Positions 35,375-44,887 are shown, counted from the stretch's first letter. The stretch is DNA of 64,000 bases from Eudoraea chungangensis (GCF_029360665.1 NZ_JARDUB010000003.1:310001-374000), one strand, 5' to 3'. The notes: a model not told the origin generated them from the letters alone. Numbers and translations: made by a program.

Positions 35375-36013
35375 ATGGCAACAATTAGGCTTGGAGATAC
35401 TGCTCCAAATTTTACAGCAGAGAGTTCAATAGGAGAAATAAATTTCTATGAGTATTTAGGTGATGGTTGGGGGATTTTATTTTCACACCCGGCAGACTTT
35501 ACACCTGTTTGCACAACAGAATTAGGTACCGCTGCTAAATTCAAGGAAGAATTTGACAAACGTAATGTAAAGATGATTGCCTTAAGTGTTGATGGCAAGG
35601 CGTCTCACAACGAATGGATCAAAGACATCAATGAAACGCAGCAAACATCTGTTAATTTTCCGATAATTGCGGATGAAAATAAAAAAGTATCTAATCTTTA
35701 TGACATGATACATCCTAATGCAGACAACAATTTAACGGTTCGCTCAGTCTATATCATCGCGCCAGATAAAACAGTAAAACTAATTATAACCTACCCGGCC
35801 TCCACAGGTAGAAATTTTCATGAATTACTCAGAGTAATTGACTCCCTGCAACTAACGGCCTATCACAAGGTAGCTACTCCCGCTAATTGGGAGCATGGTG
35901 AAGATGTGGTGGTAAGTCCGGCTATACCAACCGATGAGGCGAGAAGCATATTTACAAAAGGGGTAGAGGAAATTAAGCCCTATTTAAGGATGACACCAGA
36001 CCCAACCGCTTAA
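35375..36013 (+). CDS. Peroxiredoxin, 1-Cys (Prx6) type
   Basis: 212 residues, the length of Prx6-group enzymes. The peroxidatic Cys is in PADFTPVCTTELG (P-x-x-x-T-x-x-C). The C-terminal domain WEHGEDVVVSPAIPTDEA is characteristic, and the resolving Cys of 2-Cys enzymes is absent. It reduces H2O2 and organic peroxides in the cytoplasm. It is single, with a terminator shared with the converging PPIase gene. Confidence 0.93.
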   Translation: MATIRLGDTAPNFTAESSIGEINFYEYLGDGWGILFSHPADFTPVCTTELGTAAKFKEEFDKRNVKMIALSVDGKASHNEWIKDINETQQTSVNFPIIADENKKVSNLYDMIHPNADNNLTVRSVYIIAPDKTVKLIITYPASTGRNFHELLRVIDSLQLTAYHKVATPANWEHGEDVVVSPAIPTDEARSIFTKGVEEIKPYLRMTPDPTA

Positions 36014-36027
36014 AAGGTTTTGGGTAT

Positions 36028-36071
36028 AAAAAAAGGCACTTCTTTTAAAAAATTAAAGAAGTGCCTTTTTT
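36028..36071. terminator. Bidirectional terminator between peroxiredoxin and PPIase genes
   Basis: Perfect 17-bp arms (36029-36045 and 36055-36071) including GGCACTTCTTT / AAAGAAGTGCC, flanked by A and T runs on either side, so it works in both directions. Confidence 0.92.
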
Positions 36072-36087
36072 GGTATTCCTATGGCCT

Positions 36088-37020
36088 TTACTTTACGCCC
36101 ACCAACTCTACATCGAACATTAAAGTAGCGTTTGGAGGTATAACTCCGCCAGCACCAGCGCTGCCATATGCCAATTCCGATGGAATAACGAAACGCGCCT
36201 TATCACCAACTTTTAAAAGACTAATACCTTCGTCCCATCCCGGAATCACTTGTCCAATTCCCAACTGAAAATCTATTGGCTCATTTCGCTTAAAAGAAGA
36301 GTCAAATACTTGCCCATCCAGCAATGCTCCTTCATAATGAACAGAAACGGTCTGGCCTTTTTCGGCTTTGCTACCCTCACCCTTTTCCAAAATTTTATAT
36401 CGTAAACCACTAGGGGTGGTATTGAACCCTGCAGCTACTTTTTCTAGTGCTGCCTCAGCTCTTTCTTTCTCTTCCTTTAGTCTTAGTTCTTTCGCACTTT
36501 CAAAATTGGCGAAAGCCGAAATTGCATCCCAGGCTTCTGCTTTTTCTCCTACTCTCACTATTTCTAGACTTTCTATAACATCTCCTTGAGCTATACTATC
36601 TACCACTTCTTGCCCGGAAACAACATTTCCAAAAACGGTATGTTTGTTATCTAACCAAGGCGTTGCGACGTGGGTTATAAAAAACTGACTTCCATTCGTC
36701 CCAGGCCCAGCATTGGCCATAGAAAGTACTCCAGGTGCGTCATGTGTCAGGTCTGGATGAAATTCATCATCAAATTTATAACCTGGATCCCCTGTTCCGG
36801 TACCCAAAGGACATCCTCCCTGAATCATAAAATCTGGTATGACGCGATGAAAACTTAATCCATCATAATATGGGGCTCCTATTGATTTGGCGCTATTCTC
36901 ACGTTTCCCTTCTGCTAAAGAAACAAAGTTGCCTACCGTTCCAGGTGTTTTTTCATAGGTAAGATTTACTAGAATCTCTCCCTTTGTAGTATTGAATTTA
37001 GCATAAATTCCGTCTTGCAT
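36088..37020 (-). CDS. Peptidyl-prolyl isomerase, cyclophilin-FKBP fusion
   Basis: 310 residues without signal peptide. Residues 1-160 are a cyclophilin: TPGTVGNFVSLAEG, SFHRVIPDFMIQGGCPLGTG, SMANAGPGTNGSQFFIT, LDNKHTVFGNVV. After a helical linker (about 165-195), residues 200-310 form an FKBP domain: GQTVSVHYEGALLDGQVFDS, VIPGWDEGISLLKVGDKARF, IPPNATLMFDVELV. Both catalytic cores look complete, so one cytoplasmic chain carries two isomerase folds. Its promoter element is at 37043-37050. Monocistronic. Confidence 0.92.
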   Translation of the reverse strand: MQDGIYAKFNTTKGEILVNLTYEKTPGTVGNFVSLAEGKRENSAKSIGAPYYDGLSFHRVIPDFMIQGGCPLGTGTGDPGYKFDDEFHPDLTHDAPGVLSMANAGPGTNGSQFFITHVATPWLDNKHTVFGNVVSGQEVVDSIAQGDVIESLEIVRVGEKAEAWDAISAFANFESAKELRLKEEKERAEAALEKVAAGFNTTPSGLRYKILEKGEGSKAEKGQTVSVHYEGALLDGQVFDSSFKRNEPIDFQLGIGQVIPGWDEGISLLKVGDKARFVIPSELAYGSAGAGGVIPPNATLMFDVELVGVK

Positions 37021-37042
37021 ATCACATTTTTTAAATGAGTTG

Positions 37043-37050
37043 CAAAGGTA
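37043..37050 (-). promoter_or_regulatory. Promoter -7 element of the PPIase gene
   Basis: Minus-strand TACCTTTG followed by CA, 23 bases before the ATG. Confidence 0.55.
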
Positions 37051-37116
37051 CGTATTTTATGCTACTTTTTAATATTTAGGCGTTCAAGATAAGCGAGTTT
37101 AGCAAGTAAATTTATC

Positions 37117-38514
37117 TTATTTTCCAGTAGGCTTAGCTACTGCTTCTGTCACATGCTTGTCGAATAGAAAAACAAGTGATGCCATGGCGGCGGCACCAAG
37201 TTGTAATTCTCTTTTATTCACGTGTTCAAAGGTATCATTTTCCGCATGATGATGATCAAAATATCGCTGAGAGTCAGGTCTAAGTCCTGCCAGTGCCGTC
37301 CTATTATTTTTTAGTGGACCAATATCCGGTCCTGAAAACCCTTTTTCGAAAAGATGAATATAATACGGTTCGAACAGAGGTTTCCAAGAAAGAATCTGTT
37401 CGAATTGCTTGTCTGAGCAATCGAAAGAAAAGCCCCTTGGTGTAAATCCCCCTGCATCACTTTCTAAGGCTAACAAGTGATTTTCGCCAGATTTAAGGGC
37501 ATTTTCGGCGTAGACCTTGCCCCCCCTTAAACCATTTTCTTCATTCATGAATAAAACTACCCTGATGGTCTTTTTTGGTTTATATCCAGTCTTTTTAAAA
37601 AGCCTAAGAACTTCCATACTCTGTACGCATCCAGCCCCATCATCATGCGAACCATCACCTAAATCCCACGAATCTAAATGGCCCCCAACCAAAATAACTT
37701 GATCTGGATAAGTACTACCCTTTATTTCACCGATTACGTTATAGGAAGTTACATCCAAGAGCTGTCTACAGTTCTGTTTAAAATAAAAGAGAATATTTGG
37801 ATTGAGTTTTAAAGTGGTACTAAGTAATTCTGCAGCATTTGTGCTTATGGCAGCAGCTGGAATCCTCTCCTTTAGATCCTGGTCGCCATAACTCATTGCA
37901 CCAGTATGAGGAAAGTCATCCAGGCGTAAATTCATTGACCTTACAATAATGCCCAAAGCTCCATAAGCAGCTGCTTCCTTAGCACCTGCATAACGCTGAT
38001 TTACACATCCACTGTAGGCAGCGAAAGTATTTATCAGAGTAGGATCCATTGGCTTATTAAAAAAGACAAGCTTACCCTCTATTTTTGCTCTTCCTAATTT
38101 CTCCAAATCCTCAATTCCCTGTACTTCAACAACATTTGCCTTAATGCCAGCAGCTGGAGTAGCAATAGAACCTCCTAGGGCGGTGATTGGAACATTATTG
38201 GTGAATCCCGGACTGGTCTCTATATAGGCAAATTCCGGGGTTCCTCTCACCCATTTAGGAACTTTAACTTCCTGCAGCCAAACCCGATCTAAACCCAAAG
38301 TTTCCAGCTGTTCTTTTGTATACTCTATGGCTTGTTCGGCCTGTACAGATCCCGAAAGTCTTCCTCCGATTTGATTAGATAAATGATTAAGCCAATCGTA
38401 TCCCTTAGCATCGGAAAGAGAGGTGTCAAATATTGCTTTTATTTGCTCAGCGTCTCCCTTTTGTGACCAAGCCGTGGTCGCGACTAAGACAAGTAATATA
38501 AAATAGTTTCTCAT
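37117..38514 (-). CDS. Secreted M28 family zinc aminopeptidase with PA domain
   Basis: 465 residues. Signal peptide RNYFILLVLVATTAWSQ. A protease-associated (PA) segment lies at about residues 115-235 (KIEGKLVFFNKPMD, GALGIIVRSMN). The M28 core has GGHLDSWDLGDGSHDDGAG (zinc His and Asp), MNEENG (catalytic Glu and zinc Glu), ESDAGG (Asp) and FDHHHAENDTFE (final His). Zinc ligands appear complete. Periplasmic or extracellular peptide degradation is likely. Its ATG overlaps the ppk2 stop by 4 bases (ATGA), so the two are translationally coupled. Confidence 0.93.
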   Translation of the reverse strand: MRNYFILLVLVATTAWSQKGDAEQIKAIFDTSLSDAKGYDWLNHLSNQIGGRLSGSVQAEQAIEYTKEQLETLGLDRVWLQEVKVPKWVRGTPEFAYIETSPGFTNNVPITALGGSIATPAAGIKANVVEVQGIEDLEKLGRAKIEGKLVFFNKPMDPTLINTFAAYSGCVNQRYAGAKEAAAYGALGIIVRSMNLRLDDFPHTGAMSYGDQDLKERIPAAAISTNAAELLSTTLKLNPNILFYFKQNCRQLLDVTSYNVIGEIKGSTYPDQVILVGGHLDSWDLGDGSHDDGAGCVQSMEVLRLFKKTGYKPKKTIRVVLFMNEENGLRGGKVYAENALKSGENHLLALESDAGGFTPRGFSFDCSDKQFEQILSWKPLFEPYYIHLFEKGFSGPDIGPLKNNRTALAGLRPDSQRYFDHHHAENDTFEHVNKRELQLGAAAMASLVFLFDKHVTEAVAKPTGK

Positions 38515-39392
38515 TCTTCTCCCTCTAATTGTGATTTATACAATTCAATATTAGCTTTTATTTCATCATCTAGCTCAGGTTCAGTAATATCTTTAAGTTT
38601 TTTTAACGATTTAAGCAATATTTCGGCAACAATCACTCTTGCTCCCTTCTTATTGTCGGCAGGTATAACAAACCATGGCGCCCATTCCTTGTTAGTTTTT
38701 AATATAGCCTCTTCATAGCACTCTTGATATTTACGCCATAATTTGCGTTCTTTTAAATCCCCAGGAGAAAATTTCCAGTTTTTCTCCTTTAAACGAAGAC
38801 GCCTTAAAAGTCTTTGTCGTTGCTCTTCTTTAGACAAATGAAGAAAAAATTTAAAGATAATAGTTCCATTATCTACCAGGTGTTGTTCAAAATTGTTTAT
38901 CTGCTCATATCTTCTTTCCCAAAAATCGTTGTCTATATCCTTTAAGGAATCAATTCCTGGAATATTTTCCCCTAATATATACTCTGGATGTACTTTGGTA
39001 ACCAATACATTCTCGTAATGTGTTCTATTAAAAACTCCAAATTTTCCTTTAGCTGGTAAAGCGATATAATGACGCCATAAATAATCATGGCTTTTTTCTA
39101 ATGAAGAGGGAACTTTAAAACTGTGAACTACTATTCCTCTAACATTAAACTCCTTAAAGACTTCACGAACCAGACTGTCCTTGCCTGAGGTGTCCATACC
39201 CTGCAGACAAATAAGAACGGCATATTTTCCATGTGCATACATGGTATTCTGAAAATCCCCTAGTTCTTTCCTTAGTTTTGAAAGTTCCTTTTTTAGCTCT
39301 TTATCCGATAGCCCCAAATCTTCATAAGTATTATAACTTTCTAATTTAGGATTGATGGTGGCTCTAAAGGATTCAATATTTATTGTCTTCAT
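38511..39392 (-). CDS. ppk2: Polyphosphate kinase 2 (PPK2), class III-like
   Basis: 293 residues. The enzyme moves phosphate between polyphosphate and nucleotides. Walker A GMDTSGKD, Walker B-type FNRTHYENVLV and WERRYEQINNFE, FFLHLSKEEQRQRL and the lid region RRLRLKEKNWKFSPGDL are as in PPK2. The order and sequence are closest in my reading to class III (both AMP and ADP phosphorylation), an inference. It overlaps the M28 peptidase start by 4 bases and probably makes a two-gene transcript; the functional link is not obvious. Confidence 0.9.
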   Translation of the reverse strand: MKTINIESFRATINPKLESYNTYEDLGLSDKELKKELSKLRKELGDFQNTMYAHGKYAVLICLQGMDTSGKDSLVREVFKEFNVRGIVVHSFKVPSSLEKSHDYLWRHYIALPAKGKFGVFNRTHYENVLVTKVHPEYILGENIPGIDSLKDIDNDFWERRYEQINNFEQHLVDNGTIIFKFFLHLSKEEQRQRLLRRLRLKEKNWKFSPGDLKERKLWRKYQECYEEAILKTNKEWAPWFVIPADNKKGARVIVAEILLKSLKKLKDITEPELDDEIKANIELYKSQLEGEE

Positions 39393-39570
39393 GCGATTAA
39401 GATAAAATAATTTAACTATCTAAAAAAGGTTTAGTGGAAACCTGGGGATTAGTATGTTTCTCTAATTAATTGGTTATCAACCATGCAGCTTGTCGAAAAA
39501 ATATGCAGATGTCCGATATTTTATTTAATTTAATCGTCCCTATAATTTTTACTAACCTACCAATTATGCT

Positions 39571-40272
39571 ATGAAAATTGCATTTTTCATTTTTGCCTCC
39601 TTTCCTCTCTTGTTTTCTGTATATGCCAAAAAGGACAAAGCCTGTATATACGCCGGATCAAATCTTGAATACATGGCAACACAGACAAAAATTGCCATTC
39701 AGGCAGAGCAGGTAGAAAAATCCCGGTATTATGCATACAAGGCAATAAATGCCTTTGAGAAGTCAAAAGAACAATTTAAAGATTGCGGCTGTGATTATAT
39801 AAATATTTATTTAAGAGAAGGCTCGGAAGACTTAAAAAAAGCAACGCGCGTAGTATCCTTAAACGGCACGCGTATTTTACTACAAAGAGCATTGGAAAGT
39901 ATAACGGAAGGCCTAACTATGCTCCAAGAACATGAAGAACATGCACATAGTGTATATGGCAATGATCTTTTGGCCCTAAATACAAAAAATACCTTGTTAA
40001 ACAATTCCAAACCTATACTTCCGACAAGAGATGTTATTGAGAAGAAAATTGACATCTCCCTTGCCAAATTTGAGAAGTCCCTGAAAATTGTTATTAAAGA
40101 TGTTGGCTGTGAAGAAGCCTATGATTTTTCTGAAAAAATATACTTATACTCCGAAAAACAATTGTTAAAAGAAGGTTTATCGGAGGCAAAAAAGTACTAC
40201 CATCTCAGAACCAAGCAAATTACGGCCAAAGCCTTAGAAGAACTAAGACCTTGTATGAATACAGTGTTCTAG
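39571..40272 (+). CDS. Secreted helical protein of unknown function
   Basis: 233 residues. Signal peptide KIAFFIFASFPLLFSVYA. The mature part is almost entirely helical, with repeated patterns EQVEKSRYYAYKAINAFEK and LLQRALESITEGLTMLQEH, a C-x-C pair (DCGCDY), a Cys in VGCEEAY and one near the end. Many Tyr and Lys. I recognise no named domain; similar sequences are expected in other Flavobacteriaceae. It faces the sigma-54 activator gene, stop to stop, 13 bases apart. Confidence 0.6.
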   Translation: MKIAFFIFASFPLLFSVYAKKDKACIYAGSNLEYMATQTKIAIQAEQVEKSRYYAYKAINAFEKSKEQFKDCGCDYINIYLREGSEDLKKATRVVSLNGTRILLQRALESITEGLTMLQEHEEHAHSVYGNDLLALNTKNTLLNNSKPILPTRDVIEKKIDISLAKFEKSLKIVIKDVGCEEAYDFSEKIYLYSEKQLLKEGLSEAKKYYHLRTKQITAKALEELRPCMNTVF

Positions 40273-40285
40273 AATTAGTGGTAAT

Positions 40286-41449
40286 CTATTTACTCGCAAA
40301 CAATTTTACATCTGCTTCTGAAACTTCTTCTCCTCCCAATATAATTAGACGTTCAACCACGTTCCTTAACTCCCTTATATTTCCCGTCCAGTTATAACTC
40401 TTTAATAAGGCAATAGCCTTTTTAGAAAAGCCTTTTACGGCAACTCCCTGCTCTGTGGCAATCTGATTTGAAAAGTGTTCAATTAAAACAGGAATATCTG
40501 TTCGTCTGTCATTTAGTGCCGGAACATGAATTAAAATAACTGCAAGACGGTGGTATAAATCTTCTCTAAACCTACCTTCCTCGATTTCCTTAATAAGATC
40601 CTTATTCGTGGCGGCAATAACCCTTACATCTACCTTGATGTCTTTATCGGTACCCACCCTGGAAATTTTATTTTCTTGAAGCGCCCTGAGGACCTTCGCC
40701 TGAGCAGACAGACTCATATCGCCTATCTCATCCAAAAAAATAGTTCCTTTATTGGCTGCTTCAAATTTTCCTGCTCTGTCTTTGACCGCCGAAGTAAAAG
40801 CCCCCTTAACATGACCAAATAACTCACTTTCAATTAACTCGGAAGGTATGGCAGCACAATTAACCTCAATAAAAGGAGCACTGCTACGTTCACTTTTTTC
40901 ATGGAGCCAATGCGCTACTAGTTCCTTCCCCGTGCCGTTTTCTCCAGTTACTAAAACTCTAGCATCTGTTGGTGCTACCTTATCGATCATTTCTTTAATT
41001 ATGGCTATCTCAGGGCTTTCACCAACCATCTGAAAACTCTTACTAACTTTCTTTTTAAGAATCTTATTCTCAATAATCAGCTCTTTTTTCTGAAGCGCAT
41101 TGCGTACGGTAGTTAATAATCTATTTAAGTCTGGAGGTTTAGAAATATAGTCAAAAGCTCCTAAGCGCATAGTATTTACAGCTGTATCTAAATCGCCATG
41201 ACCAGAAATCATAATAAATGGCACCTCTGGTTTAATGTTTTTAGAACTTTGCAGCACTTCTACCCCGTCCATTTTTGGCATCTTAATATCACATAAAGCC
41301 AAGTCATAATCATTCTTCCTGATCATTTCTAAGCCAACCACTCCGTTTTCTGCTTCTTCTACCTCATAAGAGTCGCTTTCTTCGGAAAGTATTTTAACCA
41401 ATACTCGTCTAATGGCGGCCTCATCTTCAATTACTAAAATCTTTGACAT
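40286..41449 (-). CDS. Sigma-54-dependent response regulator without DNA-binding domain
   Basis: 387 residues. Receiver domain 1-120 with phosphorylatable D54 in LCDIKMP and conserved Lys in ISKPPD. AAA+ domain about 140-370: Walker A GENGTGKE (169-176), ESELFGHVKGAFTSA, Walker B FLDEIGD, and GNIRELRN. The sigma-54 contact loop reads GAFTSA, not GAFTGA. The chain stops at EADVKLFASK, where NtrC-type proteins go on to a Fis-type helix-turn-helix; only 13 bases separate the stop from the next gene, so no frameshifted HTH is hidden. It probably acts from solution or through a partner. No histidine kinase gene is adjacent. Confidence 0.88.
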   Translation of the reverse strand: MSKILVIEDEAAIRRVLVKILSEESDSYEVEEAENGVVGLEMIRKNDYDLALCDIKMPKMDGVEVLQSSKNIKPEVPFIMISGHGDLDTAVNTMRLGAFDYISKPPDLNRLLTTVRNALQKKELIIENKILKKKVSKSFQMVGESPEIAIIKEMIDKVAPTDARVLVTGENGTGKELVAHWLHEKSERSSAPFIEVNCAAIPSELIESELFGHVKGAFTSAVKDRAGKFEAANKGTIFLDEIGDMSLSAQAKVLRALQENKISRVGTDKDIKVDVRVIAATNKDLIKEIEEGRFREDLYHRLAVILIHVPALNDRRTDIPVLIEHFSNQIATEQGVAVKGFSKKAIALLKSYNWTGNIRELRNVVERLIILGGEEVSEADVKLFASK

Positions 41450-41595
41450 AATTCTACTTTATACTGTTAGTTGCAATTACAATGCCAGCTATTTCCTACT
41501 TAGTTAAATAAACCGGCTTTTAGTTTTTTTATTTTACACTTTGTTAAATCGTATTCTAATTGGTTTCATGGCAGGGTTAAATTAGCCTGCTACGG

Positions 41596-42489
41596 TTACT
41601 TCTTCGAAAACAAATGAACATCGCGTTGTGGAAAAGGAATAATTATAGCGGTATCACGGAAATTCTTATCAATTGCGTAACGTATTCTACTTTTAATACG
41701 CAGGGATTTAAAACTGTCTTTTACGTAAAAATGAAGTGAAAAAAGTAGTGCTGAATCTCCAAAATCGTCAAATAAAACAAAAGGTGCTGGGTTCTTTAAA
41801 ACTTCCTTTTCTTCTTGCGCGCATTTATCAAGAATTTCCATGACCTTATCTACATCACTTCCGTAAGCCACTCCTACTTTGATTTCTTCTCTGGTTGTCT
41901 TGTGATTTTGGGTATAATTATAAATAACGTCACTCATAAACTTATGGTTTGGCATAATAATCACTTTATCATCACGCGTAACGGCTAAGGTAGTTCGCAA
42001 TTTTATCTCTACAACCTTACCAATTTTACCTTCCACTTCCACTATATCTCCTACTTGTAAAGATTTATCTAGGATGATAAAAATGCCACCAATAATGTCC
42101 TGAAATAATTCCTGCAATGCCAATCCTAGACCTACAAAAAGTACTGCAGAGGCTGTAATTAACACAGTAATATTAATACCCGCCGCACTCATTGTTATAA
42201 GTATAACCGCTATATAAACCACATACTTAATAAATTTAAAAATGCTTACAAACTTCATCCTATCATCCCCGTCCATCTTGCGAGTAATAAAATTCCGAAT
42301 AGATTTTAGAATAAAACTGGATAGAAAAAAGGCAAGAGTAAGAACAAGGAGTAAACCGATGGTAATATTAATAGAATTCTCCCCCTCTCCGATATGAATA
42401 CCCCAATTTAAGAACTCCTTAATGGATTCCATAAATTCTGATCTGTTAAGCAACAAAGGTTTCCCAAAAAACATCAATATCTCAGCCAT
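41596..42489 (-). CDS. Small-conductance mechanosensitive channel (MscS family)
   Basis: 297 residues from the ATG at 42489, which overlaps the preceding gene by 16 bases; an ATG at 42432 (MESIKEFLNWG) is an equally possible start. Three hydrophobic segments (about residues 40-60, 85-105, 110-135) precede the MscS beta domain with GLALQELFQDIIGGIFIILD, VGDIVEVEGKIGKV and MPNHKFMSDVIYNYT, the family core. It likely releases solutes on hypo-osmotic shock. It is the last of three overlapping genes with an ABC-2 exporter. Confidence 0.9.
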   Translation of the reverse strand: MAEILMFFGKPLLLNRSEFMESIKEFLNWGIHIGEGENSINITIGLLLVLTLAFFLSSFILKSIRNFITRKMDGDDRMKFVSIFKFIKYVVYIAVILITMSAAGINITVLITASAVLFVGLGLALQELFQDIIGGIFIILDKSLQVGDIVEVEGKIGKVVEIKLRTTLAVTRDDKVIIMPNHKFMSDVIYNYTQNHKTTREEIKVGVAYGSDVDKVMEILDKCAQEEKEVLKNPAPFVLFDDFGDSALLFSLHFYVKDSFKSLRIKSRIRYAIDKNFRDTAIIIPFPQRDVHLFSKK

Positions 42490-43814
42490 TTGTACAATTC
42501 TTTATATGTAGGTTTCTTACCATACATGAGGATTCCTACCCTGTATATTTTCGCCGCGAACCAGACAATCGCAATAAAGGTTATTATTAAAAACAGAATC
42601 GAGGTTAATACCTGCCACAACGGTACCCCGCCATCACCAATTCCACCAGGCAGGCGCATGAGCATTACTATGGGTGATGTAAGTGGAAACAGAGAGAATC
42701 CTACTGCAATTGGGCCATGTGGATTACTAAAAACAGAGAAGAACCCCACGTAAATTGCCAACATCAAGGGAAGTATAATTGGGAAAATAAACTGCTGTGT
42801 ATCCGTTTCATTATCTACAGCCGCACCAATTGCAGCATAGATAGAACTGTAAATTAAATAACCCAGAATAAAATATACCAGAAAAAGCGAAATAAGAAGA
42901 ACCCAGGGTATTTCCAAGAATTCCATGGCATACAATTGCATAGCGTCCATTGGCACATCCACAGGAGCTGGAGCGCCTAATGGGCTTGGTAAACTCTGTT
43001 GGGTACTTAAGCCTGTTAGATCAATTCCAAAGATCATAAAAACTGCAAAGAGTAAAAGAGAGGCAGACAGAATCCAAATAACAAATTGGGTTATTCCAGC
43101 TAAGGAAGTTCCGATGATTTTCCCTAACATTAGCTGGAAGGGCTTTACAGAAGATATTATAACTTCAATTATACGACTAGTTTTCTCTTCGATTACACTT
43201 CGCATTACAAAACCGCCATATATGATTATAAACATCATTATAAGATAGCCAAAACCTCCGCCAATTATTGCCTTAAGTTCGTTGATCCCTTTTAGGTTCT
43301 GCTTCCCCGAAAAAGTTAGGATATTGATTTCGAAAGGTTGATTTAGCAGTTTGAATTCTTCCGGAGAAACGCCGAAGGTAAGAAGTTTCCGCTGTCGAAG
43401 TCTTTCTTGAAATACATCTTCTAATGGATCTAAAACCGCAGCACTAGGGGGCTCTTTAGAATAGAAATAAGATTCCATAACCACCTCTTCTAAATTTTCA
43501 TAATCTGGGATATACAGCAATCCGCTTAGACCTAAATGCAAGGTAGAATCTTTGGCCTTTTCAAGAGAGATGTCTTCAAAAAAGATATACGATGTTCTGT
43601 CGGTAATATTGAAGTCTGTAGAAAAATAGTCACTTTGATTAAGAATACCTACGACCTTTTTATCACTGTCATTTACCTTGGTGAGATACGCGATTAAGGC
43701 AATCATGCCTACCATCAATATTGGACTTAGAAAGGTCATTATTACAAACGACTTATTTCTAACCTTAGCCATATACTCTCTTCGAATGATCAATGGTAGT
43801 TTACTATTTTCCAT
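42474..43814 (-). CDS. ABC-2 type exporter permease (NatB-like)
   Basis: 446 residues. One N-terminal helix (about residues 25-45, SFVIMTFLSPILMVGMIALI), a large periplasmic domain (46-170) and then five helices at the C-terminal half. MRSVIEEKTSRIIEVIISSV is the coupling pattern of NatB/ABC-2 permeases with the E-K-x-x-R-x-x-E motif. It overlaps its ATPase gene by 8-11 bases and the mscS gene by 16 bases, so the three are translationally coupled. The substrate is unknown; the E. coli-type sodium exporter NatAB is a distant relative only. Confidence 0.88.
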   Translation of the reverse strand: MENSKLPLIIRREYMAKVRNKSFVIMTFLSPILMVGMIALIAYLTKVNDSDKKVVGILNQSDYFSTDFNITDRTSYIFFEDISLEKAKDSTLHLGLSGLLYIPDYENLEEVVMESYFYSKEPPSAAVLDPLEDVFQERLRQRKLLTFGVSPEEFKLLNQPFEINILTFSGKQNLKGINELKAIIGGGFGYLIMMFIIIYGGFVMRSVIEEKTSRIIEVIISSVKPFQLMLGKIIGTSLAGITQFVIWILSASLLLFAVFMIFGIDLTGLSTQQSLPSPLGAPAPVDVPMDAMQLYAMEFLEIPWVLLISLFLVYFILGYLIYSSIYAAIGAAVDNETDTQQFIFPIILPLMLAIYVGFFSVFSNPHGPIAVGFSLFPLTSPIVMLMRLPGGIGDGGVPLWQVLTSILFLIITFIAIVWFAAKIYRVGILMYGKKPTYKELYKWLRY

Positions 43815-44736
43815 TTTTATCCTTTACCGTTTTTATAAAGATATCACTAGCAGAAGGGACCGTCTCTACAAAGCTATTTACACTGGCAATAGTGCTCAAA
43901 TCGGCTAGAAACCTCTTTGTATCATCTGAAGGTAATCGCACATTAAAGTGGCAGTGTCCATTTTGGCCCTTAATTTCATCTATCCCTATATTATAATGAC
44001 TTTTAAGATTTTCTAATCCCGTATTGGTATTTTCAAAATCGGCTATTACTTCAAACGTATTATTTTTGTACTGTTTCTTAATATCGTCTAGCTTTCCATC
44101 TAAAATTTTCTCAGAATTATGTAAGAGGGCAATATACTCACAAAGTTCTTCCACAGATTCCATCCGGTGGGTTGAAAAAATTATCGAGGCACCCTGGTCT
44201 TTTAGATTAATAATCTCATCCTTAATTATATTTGCATTGATGGGATCAAATCCACTAAAGGGTTCATCAAAAATTAATAGTTTAGGTTGATGTAGAACGG
44301 TGACAATAAATTGTATTTTTTGCGCCATTCCCTTTGAGAGTTCCTGTACTTTTCTATTCCACCAATCTCCAATCTCTAGTCTTTCGAACCAGTATTTAAG
44401 TCTTTTTTTTGCTTCACTCTTAGTTAATCCTTTTAATTGTGCCAAATAAAGAGCCTGCTCCCCTACTTTCATACTCTTATACAAGCCGCGCTCTTCTGGC
44501 AAATATCCAATGGATGCAATGTCTTGGGGCCGTAAAGGTCTACCATCAAATAAAACAGAACCGGAATCAGGAAAGGTAATTTGATTTATTATTCTTATCA
44601 AGGTGGTCTTTCCAGCACCATTAGGTCCTAAAAGACCATAGATACAATTTTCCGGAATAGAAAGAGATACCTTGTTAAGTGCATATTGGTTCCCAAATTT
44701 TTTGGTTACCTCTTGGGCTACCAGAATATTATTCAT
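43804..44736 (-). CDS. ABC-2 type exporter ATP-binding protein
   Basis: 310 residues from the ATG at 44736; a TTG one codon earlier is possible. Walker A GPNGAGKTT, signature LSKGMAQKIQ (with A-Q instead of the usual K-Q-R), Walker B LLIFDEPFSGFDP and switch STHRMES. The C-terminal extension (about residues 215-310) is as in NatA/drug exporter ATPases. It overlaps the permease gene by 11 bases. Upstream lie two GTCTAGAC palindromes 40 bases apart and a -7-like TATCTTTG at 44875-44868, suggesting regulated transcription. Confidence 0.9.
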   Translation of the reverse strand: MNNILVAQEVTKKFGNQYALNKVSLSIPENCIYGLLGPNGAGKTTLIRIINQITFPDSGSVLFDGRPLRPQDIASIGYLPEERGLYKSMKVGEQALYLAQLKGLTKSEAKKRLKYWFERLEIGDWWNRKVQELSKGMAQKIQFIVTVLHQPKLLIFDEPFSGFDPINANIIKDEIINLKDQGASIIFSTHRMESVEELCEYIALLHNSEKILDGKLDDIKKQYKNNTFEVIADFENTNTGLENLKSHYNIGIDEIKGQNGHCHFNVRLPSDDTKRFLADLSTIASVNSFVETVPSASDIFIKTVKDKNGK

Positions 44737-44774
44737 CAAAACAATTTTTTCTTAAACGCAGAAATATTGCGTAT

Positions 44775-44822
44775 GTCTAGACTAGGGTGATCTTAAAAAG
44801 CAAAAGAATTCAAAGTCTAGAC
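44775..44822 (-). promoter_or_regulatory. Paired GTCTAGAC palindromes upstream of the ABC-2 exporter operon
   Basis: The same 8-base palindrome occurs at 44775-44782 and 44815-44822, exactly 40 bases apart (close to four helical turns), between the operon start and its possible promoter. An operator pair is inferred. Confidence 0.4.
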
Positions 44823-44887
44823 CAATTACATTAAAACCGGGTCATGAAATCCCAAGTAGTACGTACTCAAAGATATAGAATTGCCTC

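Noticed and set aside
40286-41449. Frameshift hiding a Fis-type HTH at the end of the sigma-54 activator
   Set aside because: Only 13 bases remain before the next gene's stop, so there is no room for a further domain.
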